Source: Vanessa cardui
Taxonomy: Eukaryota > Arthropoda > Insecta > Lepidoptera > Nymphalidae
Assembly (NCBI RefSeq): GCF_905220365.1
Contig: NC_061125.1
Location: 14,401,831-14,465,830 of the forward strand
Direction of reading: 5' to 3'
Length of the DNA: 64,000 nucleotides
Position numbers and translations under genes: made by a program. How positions within the stretch are numbered: the stretch's first letter is position 1; every line of letters starts with the position of its first letter. Of this stretch, positions 48,301 through 54,935 are shown piece by piece. The notes under the pieces were generated by a model. That model made no database searches. It saw nothing but the letters and a program-made list of their open reading frames with translations, and was not told the origin of the DNA.

Positions 48301-51300
48301 AAATCAGTAATATTTGTAACAGCGTATCTAAAAATCACAAAACATGATTTTAATCACCTTTAATCACACTTGTAATTAACGTATTTTGTACTTGTTGAAT
48401 ATTATACAATTTTATGAAATGTTTATTTAATGATACGACATAAAAGCAATACTGACGGATTAATTTATTTCGCAGCGTAATTTATGGAAAATTCCAACAT
48501 ACCTTAACGATATAAATAGTTGAATTGAACACGAATAAAGTGCGTTTTTGTAATATAATGACATCGTTATAATGACTCATATTTTGTTAACTTTTATAAT
48601 GATATCTTTTATAATCCTATTAATAGTATAGAGTATTTTTCTGATTATTTAAGATATTTAATTTCCTGTGTAACTGTGAAGGGTAATGTAATAATTATGT
48701 TCGTATTTCCTGTATAAGATATTGACCCAAAAATTTTAAAGAATGGATCAACCAGTACATGGTTAGTTCTTTTCTATATTAAGATTTTCTTTCTCGTCGT
48801 TTCAGTATTTTTTGGTTATAATGATGTTATCATTGTAAAAACGAGTGGAATTTTTTAAATTCTAATACTGACTGTAACTAACGAAATAGCCCAAACATTT
48901 TAATTTTAGGGCTTTTATGAAAACGGGGTGAATGACTCTTGTTTGCTCCTGTTGTAATTAATAATTAAGTCATTTTAAAAACTACGCAATATTTATGATC
49001 ACATAAATTGACGTTTATGTGTTCACGACGTCAGTTCTAATTGTTTTATCAAGATCCTCTTTTGTTTCAGGCACCACAATTCATAACATTCAAGGAAGGA
49101 AAGCTAGGAGTCAATTTTGGTGGTTATCATGCTGGTGTTGGCCTCGGTGGCTTATTAGGTAATTTAAAATTCAATGCTTATAACATTTTACTGATACAAA
49201 AAGCTGCTTAATCTTCGTATGTACCCAAACAAAGATTAAAATGATTAATATTTGAAACAACAGGCGGTGGAGCTGCTGGAGGATTGTATGCTGAGGCTGG
49301 TACGCCTCATGGTCAATCTGCAAGAGCTGGTCTCGGTGGAGTAGCAAGTGAAAATGGAGGAACATCAGGTACAAATATTACTTATAAATTCACAGATAGA
49401 TAATGCATTTGTAATAACTGAATTGTGCAGTATTATTGCAACATCTTTTTTTGGGTTTGAAGTAAATTTAGCCTATTTCCTTAGGTGGCCTGTATGCAGG
49501 AGCAACTGCCGGTGGAAACGTTAAAGCATCAGCCGGCCTCGCTGGAGGAGTCAACTCTGAACATGCAGTAGGAGCGGGATATGCTTCAGCTCAAGCTGGA
49601 AATCACTATGCGGCTTCAGGAATGGTAGGTGACAATCTGAGTGAGATCCGAAAAAGACGAAAGGAAGAGAAACAAAAGAGGAAAGAAATGGAAAAAGCTA
49701 GACGTCAACACAAGAGGAAACCTCAATAGATTATCTATAAATATGGTTGAGATTCTCTTAGTGTAATCATTTAGTTACTCATGTCATATCTAGTAAAAGG
49801 AATTCTCATACTTATCAAATAAACACATTTCTTAAAACATTTGTGCCCATTATTTCTTACTATGTCAACAGACTATTTCCTGATTTTATCAGCTAGTCAA
49901 GGTAAAATAATCTAATATATGCAACTTTGTGCATGTAGATATAATAGAATGTTTTTTTTATATAATTGACACTACAAGCTATGTTATGCATCTTACGTTT
50001 GATTTGCATGTGAATGTTCAGTCTTGCGCTTATAGGCTTAGGTTTCACTGTAGATATCACTTCTGTAATGCTTTTATGTTTGATTAGCAGCATAATAAGA
50101 AATAAAAAAATTGTATTCTCTTTATTGCAGGCAGGTGAATCTTCAGCAGGAGGAGCATCAGAGTTTTCGTTTTCGGGTACTCAGGAAGTTGTTCCACATC
50201 CCGTAGAAGTGAAACCAGTACACAAAAAAATTCATACAGAGTTCAACTTTGATTCTATCAATGAAGTTCAACCTTTGCCAAAATCACCTGAAGTGCACAC
50301 GGAAGTAAAGACCGAAATTGAAAAAAAGGTTATACATGAAAACGTACAACCAGTCATCGTTAAAGAAGTGAGTAATGTCTGGAATCCTGTTAGTGGAGCG
50401 AGCCAAGGGATCAACTTAATAAATGATTTCCAAGTCTTTATAAATTCCATTTTTAATATGGCGTTTACAGCAGGTTTTAATCAGCAGTCACGGCTAGTGC
50501 CGCAACATTATATTGATTATCCTTTATCTCAGGTTTGTTTTCTCAATGAAAGTGCACCAAAGGCTTCAAGGCAGCTTGCAATATAATTAAAAGTAAATAA
50601 CATTCACGTTCAAGCACATAAGACAGATTTTTGACCAAAATTCGTTAAATAAATTCTAATAAATGGTTGATAGCAACCATACACCATGTGCTAACCTTTG
50701 CAATACACATTCCCGGAAATTTATGTATTTCTTTAAATAATGAGTTACAAAAAGACGCATGCTGTGAACAATCTTCGAAAGCGGAAACAGCTAGCGGTTT
50801 CAGTCTAATACGTGCACTTTATATATTTTTTTCACTGTTAATAAAATTGTGTCCAAAGCTATAATGTTTAAAATATTTGATTTTATATTTTTGATATTAA
50901 TAATTACAGGTTTATGTTGAACCCAAAACAAAAGTCGTTCAAAAGGAAATAATACATACGCATTATAAGCCCCGTCGGCATCATTTCCGCAAAACGGCTT
51001 TCCTTGGCGGATATATTGGAGGTCAGGGAGATATTGTCGCACCAACTGTATATAAAAATGTAGAGCCACAGATACAAAAAAGAATAGACGTTGATGCTGA
51101 AGCATCTGTTAATGCTGGTGCTGCGGTAGAAGGAGGATTTAATGGTGGCGCAGGAAGCAGCCATGTATACACAAAACAAGTAACCATTCAAAGAAATCCT
51201 AGTTTCTTTGCAGACATATTTAATGTGAGTAATTCAGTTATTTAATGTTTAAAGTTATTTGTAGTCATCTATATGCTTAGATAATTATTTTTTCTGATTA

Positions 51301-53049
51301 CAGATTCCTATATCAACACTAAAGGCTGTTGGTAATTTCCTAGGAAACACGGCGGCTAATACTAATATTTCTGTACAAAAAAGTGCAACAGTACAAGCAG
51401 GTGGCTATTTTTAAAACTGAAGAATGTAAAAAAGTATTTAATTATGTGTAAAAATTTAATAAATTGGGTATTATTGGTTACATTTAATTTCAATAGACGG
51501 TTATCTTTAGAAATATAATAAAATATTATAATTGTATAGAGAGTACAAAGAAACCCTTGTTACATTAACCATAAAATCCTTTTGAAATATGTAATTCTTT
51601 AACAAAAATACAGACAATCTGTTTTATTACGGAATAGGAGTGAAACAAGGGAAGAAACATTTTCATTTAAATTTCCGAGGTCGCGGAAAGGTTAAGGAAA
51701 AAATATTTTTATTCCCTTTTTACGGGCCGATACAAACCTGAGGTTAACTAACCGCTACGGATTATCTTGGCGGTACTCTTCCTTATTCTAATGATGTTTT
51801 TATCTTTTCATGGCATTCTTATTTATTTTTTATACTTTATGAATATTTTAAGTCTAACGAAGTCCTTTATTAATTTATTGCTTGCTTATGACCAAGTTAA
51901 CTTTCTAACAAAAACAATTCATCCATATCGACTAGCCGTAATTTTTTACTTATTATTACGCCTTCACTATCTGTTCTTTCTTTCTTTTTTAAAAAAATAA
52001 TTACTTAACTACATTGTTGGGTGTAAAATGTCTAATAATATTTCTGTAATTTTCCAGAGTCAGACACGAAATCACTTTCAACTGATCCATCATTGTCATC
52101 ATCATCATCTTCTTCCTCATCAGCTCATGTGTCCGTTGAAACACCGAGTGCTTCCAAATTCATTGATGATATTTTAGCTGTAAGTTCATAACTAACAATA
52201 CTTCAATTACTAATAATTACTCTCCTTCTTAACATCTTGGCAAGGTAACAATTATTTTATTCGTATTCAATTTTATTTATAATATTTAACTTGAATTGCT
52301 ATTATTATTATATAAATATGCTTCTTCTTTGTAATAGGAAGATTAACTGAGTAAGTCAAAGTAAGTACTTTAACACAAAAAATGTATTCATAACTTTGTT
52401 CAAATCGGCCACATGACGCCGAAAATTTATTTAACAATATGAATCAGTGTTTTTAAAAATGTGTACTTTTTAGATACCCATCAACACACTCGGTGCTGTT
52501 AATAAATTTCTAGAGAATAATGTCGCGAATAGGAAAACAGTACAGGTGAGATCAGAAATTATGATTTTTTTTTTTGCATTTGTTCTCAACTCAAATGAAA
52601 TCGATAATTATTTTTTTTACTAATTTATCTTATCAAGTACTTATAAAAATAGCATAAGCCAGTGAAATTAATAATAAATAAACTATATACATTAATATTA
52701 TAAACGTGGAAGTAAATCTGTCTGTCTGTCTAACTGTCGCTCTTTCACAACCAAACCGCTGAGCGGAATTTGATGAGATTTAGTATGAAGCAAACTGGAC
52801 CTCCAAGAAAGAACATAATTTACTTTTTCGCCTGACACATGACAACCATCACTCTAAAACGCGAGCAAATCCGATGACTACTATTGTTTTATAATTATAA
52901 TCTACAAATTATTGATTTTCTAGGTAGCTGAGGATGGAACAGTAGAACCAGTAAGGTCTAGGCGTGGACCTCACGCAAGGAGGCGAGCAAATAAACAAGT
53001 GATTGTTATTCAAGATGAGACTCCAGAGGAATCTGAAGTAGTTCATTAG
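30320..53049 (+). CDS. Secreted Gly/Ala-rich modular protein with nested 3' ends (whole gene, 10 coding exons)
   Basis: Coding exons: 30320-30376, 49071-49158, 49264-49368, 49485-49624, 50131-50532, 50910-51224, 51304-51400, 52058-52179, 52474-52545, 52924-53049. All introns are GT-AG and all junctions keep frame; the joined product is 507 residues. Order: signal peptide (1-19); Gly/Ala-rich region (about 30-140); Val/Lys/Glu/Pro-rich region (about 150-225); Gly/Ala-rich patch (about 318-345); hydrophobic repeats near 230-247, 361-384 and 434-457; Ser run in exon 9; basic then acidic C-terminus. It has no cysteine that I can see in the long form, no enzyme motif and no chitin-binding consensus. 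Secretion is well supported; a role in cuticle, silk or another extracellular matrix is only a guess from composition. Three exons can also end in place, giving 164-, 281- and 405-residue forms. Upstream noncoding exon(s) must exist, because an acceptor precedes the ATG. Confidence 0.85.
30512..30522. repeat. SINE target-site duplication, left
   Basis: ACTCCTAACAC, identical to 30833-30843, inside intron 1. Confidence 0.85.
30523..30832 (+). mobile_element. SINE family 1 copy in intron 1
   Basis: Full-length, same strand as the gene, 146 bp after the exon 1 donor. 11-bp target-site duplication. A-box region slightly damaged ('tggcccatagaacgcg'). Confidence 0.9.
30833..30843. repeat. SINE target-site duplication, right
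   Basis: ACTCCTAACAC, identical to 30512-30522. Confidence 0.85.
30844..31620. other. Intron 1, nothing recognised
   Basis: AT-rich intronic sequence. No exon-like frame with splice sites. Confidence 0.55.
31631..32045 (+). pseudogene. Unrecognised coding-like fragment in intron 1
   Basis: Two adjacent frames, 31631-31816 (61 residues) and 31840-32070 (76 residues), are in different phases and separated by a small hairpin (AAATACTT/AAGTATTT). The second has two hydrophobic segments and the stretch LRQVSDYTGLVTLFWGNVYV. This faintly resembles the N-terminal part of insect odorant receptors, but I cannot confirm that. Its last residues run into a LINE tail at about 32040. Most likely a decayed fragment, not an exon of the host gene. 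Confidence 0.25.
32035..32300 (+). mobile_element. LINE 3' end (family D)
   Basis: 'cttgatcgcctccaggctgtttt', 'gtgatcccgctggtttctttc', 'gccggttcttctcaggtctg', ending 'ttttgaataaagatttttga' with a poly(A) signal. This is a widespread lepidopteran LINE 3' UTR type. Only one copy here. Confidence 0.65.
32301..33390. other. Intron 1, nothing recognised
   Basis: AT-rich, no repeat family identified. Confidence 0.55.
33395..33670 (+). repeat. Family B copy in intron 1
   Basis: 'gcggacgagcaaatgttc', 'caagtggtcaccatcgcc', 'ccaccagtctttggcaataag', 'ctgtttggcggtagaatacctgatgagtg'. Confidence 0.7.
33671..34962. other. Intron 1, nothing recognised
   Basis: AT-rich. Around 34630-34690 'gttgcccccgtaacgcgccaatag' resembles 27648-27672; a weak repeat at most. 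Confidence 0.5.
34963..35221 (-). mobile_element. SINE family 1 copy in intron 1
   Basis: Minus strand. Tail 'agtaacagcctgtaaattac', body 'gcgggttggtggaatgcaca', B-box region 'agggtttgaacctgaaatcatcg', head 'ccactaggccatctcagctc'. About 35 bp are lost in the middle. Confidence 0.85.
35222..36735. other. Intron 1, little recognised
   Basis: A degenerate tRNA-like head lies on the minus strand at 35368-35440 ('cttggggcttgaacc', 'tagccactaaatc'). A CRE octamer TGACGTCA is at 35794-35801. Otherwise AT-rich. Confidence 0.5.
36740..36890 (+). mobile_element. SINE family 1, strongly decayed 3' part
   Basis: 'taatgaagttctgccacatgt', 'tctccttaaacggagaat', 'ttttaggctgctattgc' follow the order of the SINE body and tail. 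Confidence 0.5.
37255..37500 (-). repeat. Family B copy in intron 1
   Basis: 'gtagggctttgtgcatgacc', 'gtgggtaggtactacccactc', 'tttgaaaggtgagtgagcca', 'catcatgtggcccatatgctcgtccgcc'. Confidence 0.75.
37501..38220. other. Intron 1, nothing recognised
   Basis: The 136-codon frame 37434-37844 begins inside family B and has no domain. Confidence 0.55.
38222..38400 (+). repeat. Family F repeat in intron 1
   Basis: 'tctgtccctctatcgttctt', 'aaccgttgaaccgaatttgatgaaatttggtatg', 'ctgagaaaggacatcag', 'cgagcaaaaccacgagcc', 'actagta'. Confidence 0.7.
39010..39245 (-). mobile_element. SINE family 1, decayed
   Basis: 'aaagcctgtaaatattac', 'ggttgataaacatgtgg', 'ccctgagcacgagcacg', 'aacccgcgaccatcggct', 'gcaagccacctcggttc' keep the family order with many changes. 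Confidence 0.65.
39690..39915 (-). mobile_element. SINE family 2, complete copy
   Basis: 'acatcacatacattactctgatcc', 'gctaaagcacttgtgttatgg', 'agccgggaatcgaacccagg' (B box), 'caccactcgaccacggaggtcgtc' (head). Confidence 0.85.
39956..39980. repeat. (GT)n microsatellite
   Basis: 'tgtgtgtgcgtgtgtgtgtgtc'. Confidence 0.85.
40215..40300 (-). repeat. Degenerate tRNA-like sequence
   Basis: On the minus strand it has a B-box-like GGTTCAAGTCCC and an A-box-like 'ccgtcgagttgttaact'. No cloverleaf closes properly. Likely a SINE head; similar traces lie at 35368-35440 and 41199-41262. Confidence 0.4.
40300..40960. other. Intron 1, nothing recognised
   Basis: AT-rich. Confidence 0.55.
40965..41135 (+). 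repeat. GC-richer repeat (family E), copy 2
   Basis: Contains a run of 12 C (40997-41008) and 'aaccagcggtaccgtc', 'gcgggcgccacgggatcgctt', 'gtatgctacc', matching 10321-10530 inverted. The open frame across it has no known domain. Confidence 0.5.
41136..41740. other. Intron 1, nothing certain
   Basis: A degenerate tRNA-like trace at 41199-41262 on the minus strand; otherwise AT-rich. Confidence 0.5.
41745..41990 (-). repeat. Family B copy in intron 1 with an internal hairpin
   Basis: Good copy: 'gttctggtttgaagggtgag', 'aagggacatagcatcttag', 'gcgcattgacgatgtaagga'. At 41939-41966 a 12-bp hairpin replaces the normal 'accactta' stretch. Confidence 0.75.
41991..43155. other. Intron 1, nothing recognised
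   Basis: AT-rich. CRE octamer TGACGTCA at 42885-42892. Confidence 0.5.
43160..43262 (+). mobile_element. SINE family 1, 3' end only
   Basis: 'ggtatgttccaaaccctcttc', 'tagcccagttatgggtaattt', 'acatgctgttcctttac'. Confidence 0.6.
43500..43665 (+). repeat. Family B, decayed copy with a (TA)n run
   Basis: 'gataaatggtaaccag', a TA run at 43555-43572, 'gggaactaagatatccctt', 'ctcacctatcaagcc'. Confidence 0.45.
43676..43920 (+). mobile_element. RTE-type repeat (family G) in intron 1
   Basis: 'tctagcgacccactcagacttcgcatgg', 'atatactacagaatttg', 'ctatattgtccatgtattat', 'catcaaaatccgttgcgtaatttt'. Confidence 0.7.
43921..44405. other. Intron 1, nothing recognised
   Basis: AT-rich; a short family B-like 'accatcaggtgg' at 44357. 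Confidence 0.5.
44412..44711 (-). mobile_element. SINE family 1, (GTT)n-tail type, full length
   Basis: Tail 'caacaacaacagcctgtaaa', head 'gtggaccatctcggct'. A 10-bp target-site duplication, CTTCTACCAA, flanks it (44406-44415 and 44712-44721). Confidence 0.9.
44722..45750. other. Intron 1, nothing recognised
   Basis: AT-rich. Confidence 0.55.
45755..45990 (-). mobile_element. LINE family C 3' end in intron 1, decayed
   Basis: 'aaaatcaaaatacactttatgcaaataggc', 'gtgaagctaacacgaattcgg', 'accaagaagaatcggtaagaatcac'. Confidence 0.65.
46157..46376. repeat. Two-unit tandem duplication (~115 bp)
   Basis: Both halves contain 'cacaataaat', 'atgcaataaatacttag', 'agtgattagttttata', 'atttattcactacaatat' and 'tggagt-tggga'. 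Confidence 0.8.
46650..46905 (-). mobile_element. SINE family 1, decayed
   Basis: 'ggtgtaaggcctcctctttt', 'ttcttcacgatgttt', 'ttgcttgggtttgcaacc', 'catcggttaagatgcaccc'. Confidence 0.65.
47040..47192 (-). mobile_element. SINE family 2, internally deleted
   Basis: 'cacattactctgatcccaatgtaagtagctaaagcacttgtg', then straight to 'gaagccggtgtgcacactactcc' and 'ggaggtcgtcg'; the B box is lost. Confidence 0.75.
47675..47765 (+). mobile_element. LINE family C 3' terminus
   Basis: 'ctcacttaatatagttttttaaatg', 'attgcttgtaattgcg', 'aaagtatattttgatttt'. Confidence 0.6.
47766..49070. other. End of intron 1, nothing recognised
   Basis: AT-rich; a polypyrimidine stretch and acceptor end it at 49070. Confidence 0.55.
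49071..49158 (+). CDS. Coding exon 2: mature N-terminus
   Basis: The acceptor TTTTGTTTCAG precedes it. It encodes APQFITFKEGKLGVNFGGYH and then AGVGLGGLL, starting the Gly-rich region. It ends in phase 1 at a GT donor. The mature protein would begin with this exon. Confidence 0.85.
49264..49368 (+). CDS. Coding exon 3: Gly/Ala-rich
   Basis: After completing a Gly codon it encodes GGAAGGLYAEAGTPHGQSAR, then AGLGGVASENGGTS. Phase 1 at both ends and short intron spacing (about 110 bp). The GGLYA unit recurs in the next exon, suggesting exon duplication. Confidence 0.85.
49485..49624 (+). CDS. Coding exon 4: Gly/Ala-rich, spliced form
   Basis: It encodes GLYAGATAGGNVKASAGLAG, GVNSEHAVGAGYASAQAGNH and YAASGM. 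The donor (ATG|GTAGGT) ends it in phase 0, fitting the next exon. If this donor is not used, the frame continues to a stop at 49727 (see the alternative end). Confidence 0.8.
49485..49729 (+). CDS. Alternative terminal exon 4 with basic tail (short isoform)
   Basis: Reading past the 49625 donor adds 34 residues, VGDNLSEIRKRRKEEKQKRK, EMEKARRQHKRKPQ, then TAG at 49727-49729. Fifteen of the 34 are Lys or Arg. An AATAAA lies 89 nt after the stop. This gives a 164-residue secreted protein with a highly charged tail that the long form lacks. The unusual, uninterrupted composition argues for real coding; transcripts are needed to confirm it. Confidence 0.65.
49818..49823 (+). terminator. Poly(A) signal for the short isoform
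   Basis: AATAAA, 89 nt after the TAG at 49727-49729. Confidence 0.6.
50131..50532 (+). CDS. Coding exon 5: Val/Lys/Glu-rich region
   Basis: The acceptor TTTATTGCAG precedes it. 134 codons: AGESSAGGASEFSFSGTQEV, then a Pro/Val/Lys/Glu segment with recurring HTE/VHTEV/VKTEI units, then the hydrophobic stretch FQVFINSIFNMAFTAGFN. That stretch is a diverged form of the repeat in exons 6-7 and 8-9. Phase 0 at both ends. Frames open upstream of 50131 are intronic. Confidence 0.85.
50131..50586 (+). CDS. Alternative terminal exon 5 (281-residue isoform)
   Basis: Without the donor at 50533 the frame adds 17 residues (VCFLNESAPKASRQLAI) and stops at 50584-50586, with AATAAA at 50648 and 50658. The added tail contains the only cysteine seen. 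Weaker case than the exon 4 alternative. Confidence 0.4.
   Translation, partial: AGESSAGGASEFSFSGTQEVVPHPVEVKPVHKKIHTEFNFDSINEVQPLPKSPEVHTEVKTEIEKKVIHENVQPVIVKEVSNVWNPVSGASQGINLINDFQVFINSIFNMAFTAGFNQQSRLVPQHYIDYPLSQVCFLNESAPKASRQLAI
50648..50663 (+). terminator. Two adjacent poly(A) signals (281-residue isoform)
   Basis: AATAAA at 50648-50653 and again at 50658-50663, about 62 nt after the in-intron stop. Confidence 0.45.
50910..51224 (+). CDS. Coding exon 6
   Basis: 105 codons, phase 0 at both ends. It starts VYVEPKTKVVQKEIIHTHYK, then a basic PRRHHFRK patch, GGYIGGQGD, a second Ala/Gly patch (AEASVNAGAAVEGGFNGGAG) and ends with the first half of the hydrophobic repeat, NPSFFADIFN. Confidence 0.85.
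51304..51400 (+). CDS. Coding exon 7, spliced form
   Basis: It starts IPISTLKAVGNFLGN, completing the hydrophobic repeat begun in exon 6, then ANTNISVQKSATVQA. The donor GCAG|GTGGCT at 51401 leaves phase 1, which fits exon 8 (GAG across the junction). Confidence 0.75.
51304..51414 (+). CDS. Alternative terminal exon 7 (405-residue isoform)
   Basis: Reading past the donor gives GGYF and TAA (51412-51414), followed by AATAAA at 51458-51463. This form keeps one complete repeat and lacks the Ser run and the charged C-terminus. As the donor is only fair (GTGGCT), this could even be the main form. Confidence 0.6.
   Translation: MPISTLKAVGNFLGNTAANTNISVQKSATVQAGGYF
51458..51463 (+). terminator. 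Poly(A) signal after alternative exon 7
   Basis: AATAAA 44 nt after the TAA. Confidence 0.55.
52058..52179 (+). CDS. Coding exon 8: Ser-rich plus half repeat
   Basis: It completes a Glu codon, then SDTKSLSTDPSL followed by nine Ser, AHVSVETPSASKFIDDILA. The last residues repeat the exon 6 ending (PS-F-DI). Ends phase 0 at GTAAGT. Confidence 0.75.
52474..52545 (+). CDS. Coding exon 9: second half repeat
   Basis: 24 codons, IPINTLGAVNKFLENN, VANRKTVQ, matching the exon 7 start position by position. Phase 0, donor GTGAGA. Confidence 0.75.
52690..52890 (+). repeat. Family F repeat in intron 9
   Basis: 'tctgtctgtctaactgtcgctctttcac', 'gcggaatttgatgagatttag', 'cctgacacatgacaaccatc', 'aaaacgcgagcaaatcc'. 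It fills most of the intron. Confidence 0.7.
52924..53049 (+). CDS. Coding exon 10: charged C-terminus of the long isoform
   Basis: 41 codons: VAEDGTVEPVRSRRGPHARR, RANKQVIVIQDE, TPEESEVVH, stop TAG 53047-53049. RSRR is a furin-type dibasic site, so the last ~27 residues could be released. The basic-then-acidic tail differs from the basic-only tail of the short form. Confidence 0.75.
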   Translation, partial: VAEDGTVEPVRSRRGPHARRRANKQVIVIQDETPEESEVVH

Positions 53050-53128
53050 GATACATTTCACGTGAAGTTATATATGTATATCAGTAATATTATCGCCTAT
53101 TTAAGTGCAATATAAGTTTTTATGATAC

Positions 53129-53134
53129 ATTAAA
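53129..53134 (+). terminator. Poly(A) signal of the long isoform
   Basis: ATTAAA variant, 80 nt after the stop; a canonical AATAAA follows at 53342. Confidence 0.45.
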
Positions 53135-54860
53135 ACTATATTTACAGAATCGTTACTTTATTTACATTATTACATCGTTGCCTTATAGCATAGTAACCTT
53201 AAAACAAGTAAAATGTGTGCCACTTGCTTCTAAGATATAATTTTTATTTTAAGTTTTTTAACATGATAACATCTTATATTAATTACCTGACGCATAGTAA
53301 AAGGTATGACTCTACATTGCCTGTTAATGTGACCATTTTAAAATAAATAATAATAATAATATGATATTAAATGTTTTTTCAATTACATTTAATAAGTATG
53401 TATTTCTGTAAATAGTTATTGCTATGTGCAAAAGACGTAAATGTTGTTAAAAAAATTAACCTTGTTGTCATGTAAAACGGCCAGATAAATACATTAAATA
53501 TGAAAAACTATTTATTTAATATACATAAACCTTTGCTGTTAACTGTAATGTGAGATCAACATCTCAAAAGAAAAGTCTTGCTGGGCAGACCTGTATAAAG
53601 TTATTCACAAGACCTGCCGGGACGCTTCAATGACATTTTAAGAAATAATGATGCATCTTCTGCAAACAAGAAAATTTCATTTTTATTAAATTTAAAAAAA
53701 ATCTTCTAAGGAAACTATAAAAGGTATTAGACCTATGCCCAAGATTAATAACAAAAGATAACCATTAGCGTTGTTATGGCTTACATAAATTGAGCCTAGC
53801 TGAGATTCTTTATTATTATTGATCAAAGTTTACTTATTAAAACTAAGGAAATCACAGTTTTTCTTGGGACTAATACATATATTAGTGAAAAAAAAAACAT
53901 CGTTTATCTCCATTTGTTGGATAATATTATGTCATATATCTAACTCAGATTTCATTGATGATGTATGTATATGTAACATTGACAGGAATATAGTTTTATT
54001 TGTTTAATTAAATGTGCTGGGTGTGTATAATGGGATTGATTATATAATAATTCACAATTCTGAATGAATGAATGAAATATACTCTATTGTACACCATAAA
54101 CAAAAAATAAAGAAAGGTTAGGAAACACACACACTTACACGCACAAAATATAAAACAAATATTAGTAAAATACAATATAAAAAAAATAATGTTGATTAAG
54201 AGTGTTGTACATAAGGCGAGCTTATGGCTAATTAACCATCACTTCCAGACAACCCAATTCTATATTTATCTAAAGCCTTTGACTGTGTGATGTTTGACAC
54301 GGAACTTTGAATAATAAGAAAATAAATATCTTATTGCCGTGCTTTTATAGGCTAGGTGGTATGAAATCATCTTGATGAGAACACTGCTGCATGTGTGAGT
54401 GTCTGAATCCACATAAATGAATCCAATACGGTGGAAAGTCAGTGATAAAGTTCGGAGGTGCTCCCTAACATCTTCGCTTGAAGTCTACGTGTTCTGACTA
54501 ATGAACCAAGCGTCTGGTGGAAGAATTATAAATGTAACTCTTATGTGTATTTATAAAATATTAAAATGATATATATTATCTATGTAATTTATTATTATAT
54601 TTAATAAATTAAGTAATTAAGAGGAGAACGCATAAGCTGCCAGAGTCATTTGGCTAGGATTTCATATAACTAGTTATTTACTGACCATATGTGTCTACTA
54701 AGCGCTCTAGTCGGTAGAGATTGCAAAATACGAAAATTTCAATACTAAGGTAAAATACAGAATGATGATTTTTTATATTATATTTTTAATAATAAAAAAA
54801 TTGGAATTTGATAAATGTAAGAAAGAATACTAACGTGACATAATGAGTGTGTTTTCGTTG
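53135..54860. other. Downstream intergenic, nothing recognised
   Basis: AT-rich, with a CA-rich stretch at 54124-54145. No gene. Confidence 0.55.
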
Positions 54861-54935
54861 TAAATCATCATCATTACCAGCATCCCACATTTGTCCACTG
54901 CTGGATATAGGCCTCTCAAAATTTTCGTTGTACAC
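54861..54935. repeat. RTE-like 3' trace
   Basis: 'tcatcatcattaccagc' and 'ttgtccactgctggatataggcctc' are the reverse of a common RTE tail. Confidence 0.5.

Noticed and set aside
50014..50130. In-frame extension upstream of coding exon 5, starting with a hydrophobic Met-led segment
   Set aside because: A good acceptor (TTTATTGCAG) at 50130 and phase agreement with exon 4 show it is intron. The open frame is fortuitous.
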